From BP-133 sp040756995 (GTDB taxonomy: Bacteria > Actinomycetota > Acidimicrobiia > IMCC26256 > BP-133): a DNA stretch of 64,000 bases. This document shows positions 1 to 8,068 of the stretch, piece by piece. The notes beneath the pieces are model-generated. The model did no database searches. It was not told the origin of the DNA and saw only the letters and a list, made by a program, of their open reading frames with translations. The translations under genes were made by a program, and so were the position numbers. Numbering within the stretch: position 1 is the stretch's first letter; every line of letters starts with the position of its first letter. The stretch covers positions 248,001 through 312,000 of the forward strand of contig JBFLYK010000002.1 in the NCBI GenBank assembly GCA_040756995.1, given 5' to 3'.

Positions 1-495
1 GGTCCGCTGGTCAGTGAACGCCAGCGCACCCGCGTGGAGGGCTACATCGCCGCCGGCGAGAAGGAGGGCGCCAAGGTGGTGACGGGCGGTGGCCGTCCGG
101 CGGACCTGCCCCAGGGCTGGTACGTGGAGCCCACGGTGTTCGCCGACGTCGACAACTCCATGCGCATCGCCCAGGAGGAGATCTTCGGGCCGGTGGTGGC
201 CGTCATCCCGCACGACGGGCCGGACGACGCGGTCCGTATCGCCAACGACTCCGCCTACGGCCTCCACGGCGGCGTGTTCACGGCCGACGAGGACGCCGCC
301 CTGCGCATGGCCCGGGCCGTGCGGACCGGTACGTTCAGCGTGAACTCCTTCGTGTACAACATCGAGGCGCCCTTCGGCGGCGTGAAGTGCTCGGGAATCG
401 GTCGGGACACCGGAAGGGAAGCTGTGGCCTCGTACTACGAACTGAAGACCGTCAACCTCCCGGCCTCGATGGCGGAGCGTTTCTCCCCGTCGTGA
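1..495 (+). CDS. aldehyde dehydrogenase, C-terminal part (cut by window start)
   Basis: The frame is open from the first base, so the gene starts upstream of the window. The visible ~164 residues are the end of an NAD(P)-dependent aldehyde dehydrogenase: the conserved QEEIFGPV segment, the AYGLHGGVFT stretch and the closing PFGGVKCSGIGRDTG motif are all present. The catalytic cysteine lies upstream, outside the window. The segment resembles the full-length dehydrogenase at 56748-58190. The stop overlaps the next start by 4 bp (GTGA), so aldehyde oxidation and the CoA ligase that follows are probably made together. The substrate cannot be told. Confidence 0.93.
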   Translation, partial: GPLVSERQRTRVEGYIAAGEKEGAKVVTGGGRPADLPQGWYVEPTVFADVDNSMRIAQEEIFGPVVAVIPHDGPDDAVRIANDSAYGLHGGVFTADEDAALRMARAVRTGTFSVNSFVYNIEAPFGGVKCSGIGRDTGREAVASYYELKTVNLPASMAERFSPS

Positions 496-2111
496 GCGCC
501 TGGACGTTCCCTGACGTCTGGGAGAAGGTGGCCGCCGCCTTCCCCGATGCGCCGGCGGCCGTGCACGGCGACCGCCGCTTGACCTGGGCGGAGTTCGACC
601 GCCGGGCGGGTTCGCTGGCCGCCGCGCTCCTGGCCGGCGGTCTGGAGCCCGGCGCCAAGGTCGCCCAGTACCTGCCCAACCGGCCTGAGTACCTGGAGTC
701 GTTCTACGCCGCCACCAAGGTGTCGATGGTGCCGGTCAACACGAACTACCGCTACCTCGACGACGAGCTGACATACCTGTGGGACAACGCCGACGTCGAA
801 GCTGTCGTCTTCGACGGGCAGTACACCGACATCGTCGGGCGTGTCCGCGGCCGGGTCCCGCGGGTCAAGGCCTGGCTGTACGTCGGCCCGGCGGACGGGT
901 GCCCGGCGTGGGCCGTCAGCTACGAGGAGACGGTGGCGTCGGCGCCACCCGTCCCGCAGGGCCGCATCCGGAGCGACGACGACCTCATCCTGCTGTACAC
1001 CGGCGGGACGACCGGAATGCCGAAAGGCGTCATGTGGCGCCAGGCGGATCTGCTGTCGCTGCTCAACTCCCTCGAGGCGAACGGCCTCCCCGACCGGGCA
1101 TCGCCGGAGCAGCTCGACGCCTTCTACGCCGCTCGCGGTCGCCCGGGGCGGCGGTCGGTCGTCGCCTGCCCGCTCATGCACGGCACGGGCCTGTTCTTCG
1201 CCCTCTCGGCGCTGACGCTGGGCGGTTGCGCCATCACGCTCGAGGCGCTCCGGTTCTCGGCCGAGGCGCTGCTCGACGTCCTGGCCGCCGAGCGGGCCCA
1301 CGCCACGGTGATCGTCGGTGACGCGTTCGCCCGCCCGCTGGTCGACGCGCTCGACGCCGAACCCGGCCGCTGGCCGCTCGGGTCCCTGCGGTTCGTCCTG
1401 TCGTCCGGTGCCATCTGGAGCGAACCGGTGAAGCGTCGCCTCACCGTCCACGTCCCCCAGGCCGTGCTGGTGGACGGTCTCGGTTCGTCGGAGACCGGCA
1501 GCATCGCCTCCTCCGTCACGACCGTCGACGCCGTGGCCGAGACCGCCACCTTCAAACCCAACGAGACGGGTGCCGTCCTGCTCGACGACGGGCGCTTCGC
1601 CGAACCGGGCTCCGGCGAGGTCGGCCACCTGGCCGTGACCGGCTGGATCCCGCTCGGCTACTACAAAGACGAGACGAAGACCGGCGAGGTCTTCAAGATC
1701 GTCGACGGCCGCCGCTGGTCCGTCCCGGGCGACCTTGCCACCGTCGAGGCCGACGGCACCATCCGCCTCCTCGGCCGTGGCTCCAACTGCATCAACACCG
1801 CCGGGGAGAAGGTCTTCCCCGAAGAAGTCGAGGAAACGCTGAAGATCCACCCCTCGGTGGGCGACGCCGCGGTGGTCGGCGTCGCCCACGAACGCTACGG
1901 CCAGGTGATCGTGGCCCTGGTCGAACCAGCCGCCGGGCAGCGCTGCGACCCCGAGGAGCTCGTCGTCCACGTGAAGGAGCGCCTGGCGGGGTACAAGGCC
2001 CCGAAGCTCATCGAAGTCGTCGACTCTGTGGAGCGCGCCGCCAACGGCAAACTCGACTACCGCCGCCTCCGCCAACGCGCCGAAGCTTCTTGGGCCGCCA
2101 CGACGTTCTGA
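492..2111 (+). CDS. AMP-forming acyl-CoA synthetase
   Basis: This 539-residue enzyme of the ANL superfamily should activate a carboxylic acid to acyl-AMP and then acyl-CoA. Visible motifs are the P-loop LLYTGGTTGMPKG (about residue 170), the GLGSSETG adenine-binding turn, the PGD motif in RWSVPGDLA, the GRGSNCINTAGEKVFPEEVE hinge and the C-terminal catalytic lysine in ANGKLDYR. A GTG start is chosen because it overlaps the dehydrogenase stop (GTGA) and gives the normal N-terminus; the frame is open further upstream. It probably acts on the acid made by the upstream aldehyde dehydrogenase. The acyl chain is unknown. Confidence 0.92.
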   Translation: MSAWTFPDVWEKVAAAFPDAPAAVHGDRRLTWAEFDRRAGSLAAALLAGGLEPGAKVAQYLPNRPEYLESFYAATKVSMVPVNTNYRYLDDELTYLWDNADVEAVVFDGQYTDIVGRVRGRVPRVKAWLYVGPADGCPAWAVSYEETVASAPPVPQGRIRSDDDLILLYTGGTTGMPKGVMWRQADLLSLLNSLEANGLPDRASPEQLDAFYAARGRPGRRSVVACPLMHGTGLFFALSALTLGGCAITLEALRFSAEALLDVLAAERAHATVIVGDAFARPLVDALDAEPGRWPLGSLRFVLSSGAIWSEPVKRRLTVHVPQAVLVDGLGSSETGSIASSVTTVDAVAETATFKPNETGAVLLDDGRFAEPGSGEVGHLAVTGWIPLGYYKDETKTGEVFKIVDGRRWSVPGDLATVEADGTIRLLGRGSNCINTAGEKVFPEEVEETLKIHPSVGDAAVVGVAHERYGQVIVALVEPAAGQRCDPEELVVHVKERLAGYKAPKLIEVVDSVERAANGKLDYRRLRQRAEASWAATTF

Positions 2112-2273
2112 CCTATCGCAGTGGAGAAGGCGCGTTGCGGCCCGGACGAACGGGTCGAGACCGGGCTGCAAGGTCAGGTGCCGCTCGTCGACGGATGAGC
2201 GGCCGGGCCCGGGAGGGCTACTTCTGCAACCTCAGGGTGATCGGCGGGTTCGCCAGCCGAAGCTACGCGAACT

Positions 2274-2302
2274 TTGACACGTACGAGAACTGGGCTTACT
2301 AC
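2274..2302 (+). promoter_or_regulatory. candidate housekeeping promoter of vapBC
   Basis: TTGACA at 2274-2279, a 17-nt spacer and TACTAC at 2297-2302 give a plausible SigA-type promoter about 70 nt before the antitoxin start. The -35 is perfect and the -10 is weak. An AT-richer patch (TGTATTGTATGTGTATG, 2361-2377) directly at the start codon may be the autoregulatory operator. The rest of 2112-2374 shows no gene. Confidence 0.4.
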
Positions 2303-2374
2303 ACCGAAGTCCCGGCGAGCGCGGTTCCAGCCCGGACAGAGCGGCCGCCCCGGGGCGTGGTGTATTGTATGTGT

Positions 2375-2578
2375 ATGGCGCGCACCAACATTGATCTGGA
2401 CGACGAGGCCTGTCGGGCCGTGATGGAGCGGTACCAGTTGCGTTCGAAGCGCGACGCCGTGAATTTCGCGCTTCGGACGTTGGCGGCTGAGCCGCTGACG
2501 GTTGAGGAGGCGCGAGCCTTGCGGGGATCGGGGTGGGAGGGCGATCTCGACGAGATGCGTCTGGGGCGGCCCGCTTGA
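2375..2578 (+). CDS. vapB: VapB-type antitoxin (type II TA)
   Basis: A 67-residue protein beginning MARTNIDLDDEAC, the typical short ribbon-helix-helix DNA-binding N-terminus of VapB antitoxins, followed by a helical segment (KRDAVNFALRTLA) and a C-terminal tail ending in a GSGWEGDLDEMR motif, common in VapB partners of PIN toxins. An in-frame ATG also lies 6 nt upstream. The stop overlaps the toxin start, the usual arrangement for coupled translation. It should neutralise the downstream PIN RNase and repress the operon. Confidence 0.85.
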   Translation: MARTNIDLDDEACRAVMERYQLRSKRDAVNFALRTLAAEPLTVEEARALRGSGWEGDLDEMRLGRPA

Positions 2579-2964
2579 TTCTCGTCGACACGTCGGCGTG
2601 GGTCGAGTTCCTGCGTGATACCGGAAGTCCCGTCTGTCGGAAGGTCGACGATCTGATCGATGGCCCGATCGCGACGTGCTATCCGGTCCGGATGGAGGTA
2701 CTCGCCGGGGCGCGTGACGAACGGCATCTCAATGAACTCCGACGTCTCCTGGCCCGGGCGTCGCTCCTCCCGATACGAGCCACGGATTTCGAGGAGGGTG
2801 CGGCCTTCTATCGCACCTGCCGGCGAGGCGGCGAAACTGTCCGCCGGATCATGGATTGCCTGATCGCCGCCATCGCTGTCCGCAACGGCGTTCCTGTGCT
2901 TCACGCCGACGCTGACTTCGAGGCCCTGGCTCGTCAGACACCCCTGCAGACGGAGCCGGTCTAA
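2575..2964 (+). CDS. vapC: VapC-type PIN-domain ribonuclease toxin
   Basis: A 129-residue PIN protein starting at TTG, which overlaps the antitoxin stop (TTGA). The first strand ILVDTSAWVEFLR carries the first catalytic Asp, EVLAGARDE the conserved Glu, RIMDCLIAAIA the third acidic residue and VLHADADFEAL the last Asp cluster, so the Mg-dependent active site looks complete. Length and order match VapC toxins, which cleave tRNA or rRNA when freed from VapB. No ATG gives this N-terminus, which supports TTG. Confidence 0.88.
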   Translation: MILVDTSAWVEFLRDTGSPVCRKVDDLIDGPIATCYPVRMEVLAGARDERHLNELRRLLARASLLPIRATDFEEGAAFYRTCRRGGETVRRIMDCLIAAIAVRNGVPVLHADADFEALARQTPLQTEPV

Positions 2965-3022
2965 CGGACTCGTCGACATCCCAGGTCACCCTGACCCTCG
3001 TCGGCCGTTCTCGGTCGCTGGG

Positions 3023-3053
3023 TATACTTGGTGACCTCGGCGCGTTACCAAGT
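3023..3053 (+). promoter_or_regulatory. promoter/operator of the AbrB-PIN pair
   Basis: TATACT (3023-3028) is a near-consensus -10 box. Overlapping it is an inverted repeat ACTTGGT (3026-3032) / ACCAAGT (3047-3053), perfect over 7 bp and ending 11 nt before the antitoxin start. That placement suits autorepression by an AbrB-type antitoxin. No good -35 hexamer is visible. Confidence 0.5.
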
Positions 3054-3064
3054 GTGGAGGGGGC

Positions 3065-3298
3065 GTGAAGTCGGAGACGTTTCGAGTTTCGACCTCGGGC
3101 CAGATGAGTCTTCCGGCGGCCGTGCGTCATCGCTGGCAGCTTGATGACGGTGGCGAGGTGGAAGTCATCGACCTTGGCTTCGGGGTCCTGACCGTGCCGG
3201 TGGGTCACGCCGCTCGGCTCCTTGACCAGATTCTCCCGGCTGATGAGCACTACGCAGCAGTGGCGGCTGAGGATGATCCCGATCTCATGACGGCGTGA
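3065..3298 (+). CDS. SpoVT/AbrB-type antitoxin
   Basis: A 77-residue protein with the N-terminal swapped-hairpin signature FRVSTSGQMSLPAAVRHRWQLDDGGEVEVIDL (residues 5-36), in which GQMSLPAAVR corresponds to the usual GQITIPKEVR of AbrB/MazE antitoxins. The C-terminal half should bind the partner. A GTG start follows a GGAGGGGGC ribosome site. The stop overlaps the next start (GTGA), indicating a two-gene TA operon. Confidence 0.75.
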   Translation: MKSETFRVSTSGQMSLPAAVRHRWQLDDGGEVEVIDLGFGVLTVPVGHAARLLDQILPADEHYAAVAAEDDPDLMTA

Positions 3299-3723
3299 CG
3301 GTTCTCCTCGACGATCACTTGTTGCGCGATTGGATGGCTCGCCGCGACGACGCGTTGGTGGACGCCGTTGCGGGCGAGGAGGTGGCCACGACGAACCTGT
3401 GGTACGCCCGGCTGTGCAAGAGTGCGGCCCGGGCCAGTGGCGGAGCATTGCTGCGGGGTTGGGACTCCGAACGTCGTCGGGCCCTGATCGCCGGCCTGAT
3501 TGCACTTCCCGACGACATCGCCGTGGTGCCAATGCCCGATCTCGCCTGGCGCATGGGCGAGCTCGTTGCCGGCCACCAAGGCCTCTCGACGCTCGGAGCC
3601 GAAGCGGTCGCAGCCGCAATGTCGCTGGACGGGCGACTCATCGTGTCCGTTCGAGACGATGGGCTCGGCGTCCGCCGGTGCTGTGAATCGCTCGGCGTCG
3701 GTTACGAGACACTCGACCGCTGA
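3295..3723 (+). CDS. PIN-like toxin partner of the AbrB antitoxin
   Basis: A 142-residue protein from a GTG that overlaps the antitoxin stop. The N-terminus MTVLLDDHLLRDWM and the C-terminal block LGAEAVAAAMSLDGRLIVSVRDD follow the PIN-fold layout (acidic first strand, then an A/S-rich helix and a V-D strand). The usual Asp of the helix is replaced by Glu in GAEAVAAA. It is probably a VapC-like ribonuclease or a diverged relative; the position immediately after an AbrB-type antitoxin is the main support. Activity is not certain. Confidence 0.6.
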   Translation: MTVLLDDHLLRDWMARRDDALVDAVAGEEVATTNLWYARLCKSAARASGGALLRGWDSERRRALIAGLIALPDDIAVVPMPDLAWRMGELVAGHQGLSTLGAEAVAAAMSLDGRLIVSVRDDGLGVRRCCESLGVGYETLDR

Positions 3724-3854
3724 GCACTTCGATGCAACAAGCCCTGACTTGATCGGATCCGTCGGCCGGGCGGTCGCCTCGCGACCGTCAGCGTGATCAG
3801 AAGATCGTTTAGCCGGCCCAGCGGAGCCGTACTCCCGGGCCGTAGGATCCGGTG

Positions 3855-4103
3855 ATGGATCAGGTTATCCAGATGATCGGTGCGCTGCTCGTCCTCGGGG
3901 CCTTCATCGCCGCCCAGCAGCATCACCTCACCATTGACTCGCCCATGTTCCTCGCCTTGAACGCCCTCGGGACCGGCATCCTCGCCGTCGTCGCTGCGAT
4001 CAACGGCGATTTGGGTTTCACCCTTCTTGAAGGAGTGTGGGCGATCATTTCGCTCCGCGGCTTTGCGCGGGCGATCACGACACCAGACCGGACGGTCGCC
4101 TGA
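3855..4103 (+). CDS. small CBU_0592-like membrane protein
   Basis: About 82 residues with three predicted hydrophobic segments (MIGALLVLGAFIAAQ, FLALNALGTGILAVVAAI, TLLEGVWAIISLRGFARAI). The pattern of an N-terminal QIIGALLxLxAFxxAQ and a C-terminal LLEGVWAxxSLxG matches the small CBU_0592 family as remembered; function is unknown. ATG is preferred over the adjacent GTG. The 130 bp upstream (3724-3854) contains no other gene. Confidence 0.7.
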   Translation: MDQVIQMIGALLVLGAFIAAQQHHLTIDSPMFLALNALGTGILAVVAAINGDLGFTLLEGVWAIISLRGFARAITTPDRTVA

Positions 4104-4246
4104 GAGCCCTTCCCTGCACCACGGCTATGACGGGCCGGGCGGATCACAAATCAGCACCCCGCGATCGTCTGGGCCGAGGTGACAGGCCGCTTCGAGGAGT
4201 TCGGCGAGCCGTGCCTCGAGCATCACCTCGCCGAAGCCCGGCGCTC

Positions 4247-4546
4247 CTACGCCTCCCGGGCGGAGTTGTCCTTGGGCCAGCCGCGGAACGCCTCCAGGAG
4301 GGACTTCATGATGGTCGGCTCCACGGTGTGTTCGTCGAGGCGCCCGAGGACGGCAAGTGTCTGACGCATCTGGTCGAGGTGGGTGCCACAGCCGGCGCAG
4401 CGAGAGACGTGCGCCTCGAACCGGGCCCGCTGGCAGGGGGAAAGGGCGTCTTCTAGGTACTCGGTAACCAACTCGACCAGCTCACGGCAGCTCAGTCCGG
4501 AGGGAGGTTGGATGCGTTCGTGGCGTCTCCTCGAGCGAAGGCCCAT
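4247..4546 (-). CDS. zinc-finger anti-sigma factor (zf-HC2)
   Basis: A 99-residue soluble protein with the ZAS motif: CRELVELVTEYLEDALSP followed by the zinc ligands in FEAHVSRCAGCGTHLDQM (H-x3-C-x2-C). It aligns closely with the anti-sigma encoded at 34272-34508, which directly follows an ECF sigma gene, so this one probably binds one of the related ECF sigma factors. No sigma gene is adjacent. It lies 38 bp downstream of the carboxypeptidase gene on the same strand and has its own ECF-like promoter, with a transcription start predicted almost at the ATG (leaderless). Confidence 0.82.
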   Translation of the reverse strand: MGLRSRRRHERIQPPSGLSCRELVELVTEYLEDALSPCQRARFEAHVSRCAGCGTHLDQMRQTLAVLGRLDEHTVEPTIMKSLLEAFRGWPKDNSAREA

Positions 4547-4553
4547 CAGGTAA

Positions 4554-4580
4554 CTGTCTGCGCGAGGACGGAAACGTTAC
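4554..4580 (-). promoter_or_regulatory. ECF-like promoter of the anti-sigma gene
   Basis: On the minus strand CGTAAC (4580-4575), 15 nt, then AGACAG (4559-4554). Transcription would begin near 4547, at the start codon, implying a leaderless message. It belongs to the promoter family described in the findings. Confidence 0.5.
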
Positions 4581-4584
4581 GTGG

Positions 4585-5922
4585 TCATGACCGCTCAGCG
4601 GCGAGAGCCGCCACCATGTCATCGATTGCTCCGACGACGGGTGCCTGGGGGTGCGTTCCGTTGACGATCACGGAGAAGACGACCGGGCGTCCGCCGGCGG
4701 TGGTGAGGTAGCCGGAAAGCGCCCGCCCTTCCAGGATCCAGCCGGTCTTGGCCCGGAGATTCCCCTCGGCGGCGGTGCCCCGGAACCGGGACCCGAGCGT
4801 ACCGCTGCGCCCAGCCAGGGGAAGCGACGCCGCCAACCGCCCTCCCCAGGGCTGGGCCCGGGCCGCCTGGAGCAGCCGGCGCCACTCCCGGGCTGATCGC
4901 AGATCGGCCCGGGAGAGCCCCGAACCGTCGGCGCTGCGGCCTCGACGCGGCACGGCGAGGCCGGCGAGGGCATCGTCGGCGGCCCGGAGACCTTCCGCCG
5001 TGGTGCCCCTGCCCCGGACCTGGAAGCCGATCTCCTTCACGAGCAGTTCGGCGGCGGTGTTGTCGCTGCGCGTCAGCATGCCGGCGACGACGGAGGTCAA
5101 GGGCTCCGAACGGATCGAAGCCAACGTCCGGCTCCCCGGGTTCACCCGGCCCGAGATGTCGGCGCCCGCCACGAGGATCCCTCGCCGGGCCAGGGCCGCA
5201 CGGAACAGCCTGAGGTTGGCGGGAACGGGGTCGGCGACAAAGGCCGGGTCCGTCCGGTACTGATTGCGGTCCACGGTGAGCGCCGACAGGGGACCGACCA
5301 GCCGAGGGACATGCCACGAGAACCAGCCGGAGGCCCGCCGCTGGGTGTCGTAGCGGCCCTCGTCGCCTATCAGGGCGCCGGTCACCCGCCGGATGCCAGC
5401 GCGTTGCAGCGCTGCCGCCAGGTCATCGAGCGAATGGCGGCCGTGGGCCCTCAGCGTCGGGTCGCCGCCGCCCGCCAGGACCAGGTCGCCGTGGAGAACC
5501 CCGTCCTGGATCGCACCGTTCGACCGCACCTCGGTGGCAAAGGTGAAGCCCGGGTCGACGACGGCGAGGGCGGCCATGGCCGTGTACAGCTTCTGGTTCG
5601 ACGCCGGATTGAGCGGCAGGTCCGGCTGGTGCGCCGCCACCTCGCCCAAGCCGTCGACGAACACCGACAAGCCCACGGTGGTGCCCATCAGGCGGGGATC
5701 CGCCAGGGCCCGCTCGACGATCCCAGCAAGCCGGGCGGCGGCCAGCGGGGCGGGCGCCGAGTGATTCGAGCCACCCTCTGCTCCGGCAGAGTCGACGGTC
5801 GACCCGGAGGCGGGAGCCTCCGGGGGCGTGGCTCGCGGCGCCAAACCACCGGTGCCGGCCACGGCCGCGGCCACGAGCGCGGCGGCGACCAGAGCACCCC
5901 GGCGGAACAAGCTGGCCGTCAT
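4585..5922 (-). CDS. dacB: D-alanyl-D-alanine carboxypeptidase/endopeptidase (PBP4 family)
   Basis: A secreted penicillin-binding protein of about 445 residues that trims peptidoglycan peptides outside the membrane. ATG at 5922 gives a clean signal peptide (MTASLFRRGALVAAALVAAAVAG); the frame is open further upstream but adds only a charged, unlikely leader. All three active-site motifs are visible: SxxK in NPASNQKLYTAM, SxN in TRSDNTAAELLVKE and KTG in RAKTGWILEGR. The large insert between SxxK and SxN is typical of PBP4. It is transcribed divergently from the secreted repeat protein at 6112. Confidence 0.92.
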   Translation of the reverse strand: MTASLFRRGALVAAALVAAAVAGTGGLAPRATPPEAPASGSTVDSAGAEGGSNHSAPAPLAAARLAGIVERALADPRLMGTTVGLSVFVDGLGEVAAHQPDLPLNPASNQKLYTAMAALAVVDPGFTFATEVRSNGAIQDGVLHGDLVLAGGGDPTLRAHGRHSLDDLAAALQRAGIRRVTGALIGDEGRYDTQRRASGWFSWHVPRLVGPLSALTVDRNQYRTDPAFVADPVPANLRLFRAALARRGILVAGADISGRVNPGSRTLASIRSEPLTSVVAGMLTRSDNTAAELLVKEIGFQVRGRGTTAEGLRAADDALAGLAVPRRGRSADGSGLSRADLRSAREWRRLLQAARAQPWGGRLAASLPLAGRSGTLGSRFRGTAAEGNLRAKTGWILEGRALSGYLTTAGGRPVVFSVIVNGTHPQAPVVGAIDDMVAALAAERS

Positions 5923-5928
5923 GCCCCA

Positions 5929-5956
5929 TGGTCGCCGCCGGCCGCCGGGCGTTACG
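5929..5956 (-). promoter_or_regulatory. possible ECF-like promoter of dacB
   Basis: CGTAAC on the minus strand (5956-5951), 16 nt, then CGACCA. The -35 half matches the recurring element but the -10 is poor. The predicted start would again fall at the ATG. Confidence 0.3.
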
Positions 5957-6009
5957 CGCCGCGGGCACTTTGGGACCCCGGGAGCGGGCGACATCCACCA
6001 CCGGAGATT

Positions 6010-6021
6010 TCACCCGGGTGA
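6010..6021. promoter_or_regulatory. palindrome TCACCCGGGTGA, copy 1
   Basis: A perfect 12-bp palindrome between divergent dacB and the 6112 gene, only 3 bp upstream of a plus-strand CGTAAC (6025-6030). The same sequence recurs at 26553-26564 and 36664-36675, each time intergenic, so it is probably an operator. Confidence 0.5.
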
Positions 6022-6111
6022 GGACGTAACGATCACCAGCGCGTCCGGCACGGCAGGGCACCACTGACCAAACGGGGCAACGGAGCCCCGGACCCCAGGA
6101 GGAACCCCCCA

Positions 6112-7629
6112 ATGCCCATGATCAAGCCCCGGCTGGTGGCCCTTGCGGCGGCGACCGTCGGCACCGTAGGCCTCACGATGGGGGTGCTCGCACCCACCTT
6201 CGCGCAGGAGACCAACCCCGCAGATCAGCTGAAGACCACCGACCCCACCACGCTCCTCGAAGAGGGGCCGGCCGGTGGCGGTCCCGTCGCCGTCCCGGAG
6301 GGCCAGGGCGAAGGCTCCGGGCTGACCGACGGCATCGTCAACAACGGTGCCCGGGTGGAGAACGTCACCCAGGACCTCATGCTGGAGCGGGCTCGCATCG
6401 AGTCGGTCAACCTCGACGACGACGAGGAGGAGTACGTCGTCTACACCTTCGGCGACTATGTCCACAAGGTGCGCAGCGCCGCCGACTTCAGCCTCACCAG
6501 CTACGACGTCGACACCCGCGTGAGCGGCCAGACCGCCCGGATCGTGCAGGGCGACCCCCGTTCGGTCCTGGTCGGGTTCCCGTCGATGACCGACATCAGC
6601 CGCTACAGCATCGCCACCGTCCAGATCGGCGCGGTGCAGGACGAGGCCGAGGAGGGCAACGTGCCCGCCACCGTGCCCCTCGAAGGCTCCCTCGTGGCCC
6701 AGGGCGCCAACAACGCCACCGACGGTCCCGACCTGATGAGCGTCCGCACCCTCGACACCCTGGAGCGGGTGCAGTTCAACTTCGACGAGCAGATCGACGA
6801 GAACGGCTCCGCCAACGCCTCGAAGTTCGGGTACTACACCCTCGACGGCAAGAAGGTGCCGGCCCGCTCGATTATCACGGCCGAGGACAACGGCGTCACC
6901 GTCGAGTTCGACCGCCAGACCGAGGAGGCGTCGCTCTTCTACGCCGAGTCGGGTGCCATTCGTAACTCCCGGGGCATCGAGTCGACCGCCGGTTCGGTGG
7001 GTGAGCGCACCACGGCCCCCGACCTCGTTTCCGTGTCCAGCGTGATCGGCGAGACGCAGTTCGACTACACCTTCGACGACTCGGTGTCCGACATCGACCT
7101 GTCGAAGTTCGTCCTCTACGCCGCCGACGGCACCAAGTACGAGGCCACCGGCTTCGCCCGGCCCAGCGCCGAGGTCGTCCGGGTTGCCCTGCCGGCCATC
7201 CAGGACTTCTCCGACAACATCGTGCTGGCCGCCGCCGAGGAGGGCGCCGTACGGGCCGACAACGGCTCCGACATCCCCAACACGGTCGGTTCCCACCGGG
7301 TCGGCTCCGACAGCCCGCAGCTCGGCTACACCTCCGGTCCGACGCTGGAGTCGGTCCGCATCGACAACGCCACCGGCCAGGTCCTGTTCGTCTTCGACAA
7401 GGAGATCGACGACGACGTCGCCTACGACCCCAACAACTTCAAGGTCATCACCGAGTCCGGTGACCTGGTGACAGCCCGTTCGTTCGTCGAGGTGAGCGAC
7501 GACAACCGGTCCGTCCTCATGAACTTCGACCAGAACATCGTCGACGCCGCCCGCGGCGTGGCGATCCTGGAAGGGGCCGTGATGGACGACCAGGGCGAGA
7601 TGAACGCCGGCCGGACCCTGCGGGTCTAA
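6112..7629 (+). CDS. secreted acidic protein with repeated Ig-like units
   Basis: A 505-residue exported protein: signal peptide MPMIKPRLVALAAATVGTVGLTMGVLAPTFAQ, an acidic low-complexity linker, then about four related ~100-residue units, each starting like PDLxSVxxxxxxxxxxFxFD and containing a D/E-rich FxxYxxDG or FKVITESGD segment (around residues 90, 205, 305 and 410). The composition suggests a calcium-binding or cell-surface adhesin-like beta-sandwich repeat protein. No sortase motif or C-terminal anchor is seen. AGGAGG 9 nt before the ATG fixes the start. A strong hairpin follows. No enzymatic motif is recognised. Confidence 0.8.
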   Translation: MPMIKPRLVALAAATVGTVGLTMGVLAPTFAQETNPADQLKTTDPTTLLEEGPAGGGPVAVPEGQGEGSGLTDGIVNNGARVENVTQDLMLERARIESVNLDDDEEEYVVYTFGDYVHKVRSAADFSLTSYDVDTRVSGQTARIVQGDPRSVLVGFPSMTDISRYSIATVQIGAVQDEAEEGNVPATVPLEGSLVAQGANNATDGPDLMSVRTLDTLERVQFNFDEQIDENGSANASKFGYYTLDGKKVPARSIITAEDNGVTVEFDRQTEEASLFYAESGAIRNSRGIESTAGSVGERTTAPDLVSVSSVIGETQFDYTFDDSVSDIDLSKFVLYAADGTKYEATGFARPSAEVVRVALPAIQDFSDNIVLAAAEEGAVRADNGSDIPNTVGSHRVGSDSPQLGYTSGPTLESVRIDNATGQVLFVFDKEIDDDVAYDPNNFKVITESGDLVTARSFVEVSDDNRSVLMNFDQNIVDAARGVAILEGAVMDDQGEMNAGRTLRV

Positions 7630-7650
7630 CGGCAAGATTCCCCCCCGACC

Positions 7651-7690
7651 AGCGGCGGGCGCCGGCATCCCCCTCCCGGCGCCCGCCGCT
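7651..7690 (+). terminator. strong hairpin terminator
   Basis: AGCGGCGGGCGCCGG (7651-7665) and its exact complement (7676-7690) form a perfect 15-bp stem with a 10-nt loop, 21 nt after the stop of the secreted repeat protein. It lacks a long T-run (TTCCCC follows), as is common in high-GC actinobacteria. Confidence 0.8.
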
Positions 7691-7732
7691 TTCCCCGTCT
7701 GCCTTCCCTCTCCCTGCAAGGAGGTCGTGGAG

Positions 7733-8068
7733 ATGGAGTCTGTGGCCCGCATCATTGAAGTTGACATCGATCTGGCCACCGGGATCGTGATAGAGCAGGT
7801 GGCGGAGGAGCCCGAGCGCCCCCCGCGGCGCCTCCGCCGCACCCTCGTCGTTCTGGGCGCGATTGCCGGACTGGCGTCGGCCGGGTTTGCCGTCGGTACC
7901 GTCCGCTCTCCGGAATCGGCGGAGCGCGGGCAGCCCGTCGTCGTCCGCACCGGCGTGCAGGTGGCCAGGCTTCGGGCGGCCGACGCACCCTGCACGCGCC
8001 GCGCCAGCGATGTGCTCGTCTGTGGAGTTGCCAGCGGCGGTACCTCCGGGGGAGCACTCCATGAATAG
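7733..8068 (+). CDS. small single-pass membrane protein ahead of moxR
   Basis: About 111 residues: an acidic N-terminal stretch (IIEVDIDLATGIVIEQVAEEPE), a basic stop-transfer region (PPRRLRRT), one membrane helix (LVVLGAIAGLASAGFAVG) and a short external tail with two cysteines. AAGGAGG lies 8 nt before the ATG; the GTG 6 nt upstream is too close to it. It overlaps the MoxR ATPase start by 8 bp and is probably the first gene of that operon. The family is not recognised. Confidence 0.65.
   Translation: MESVARIIEVDIDLATGIVIEQVAEEPERPPRRLRRTLVVLGAIAGLASAGFAVGTVRSPESAERGQPVVVRTGVQVARLRAADAPCTRRASDVLVCGVASGGTSGGALHE

Noticed and set aside
435..2171. Long open frame (578 codons) antisense to the acyl-CoA synthetase
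   Set aside because: Arg/Gly/Asp-rich translation with no recognisable domain. It is the expected mirror of a GC-rich coding gene, whose own frame has full ANL motifs.
6025..6052. ECF-like promoter for the 6112 gene (CGTAAC then GGCACG)
   Set aside because: The -35 fits but the -10 does not match the (A/G)GAC(A/T)G pattern, so it was not listed as a promoter.
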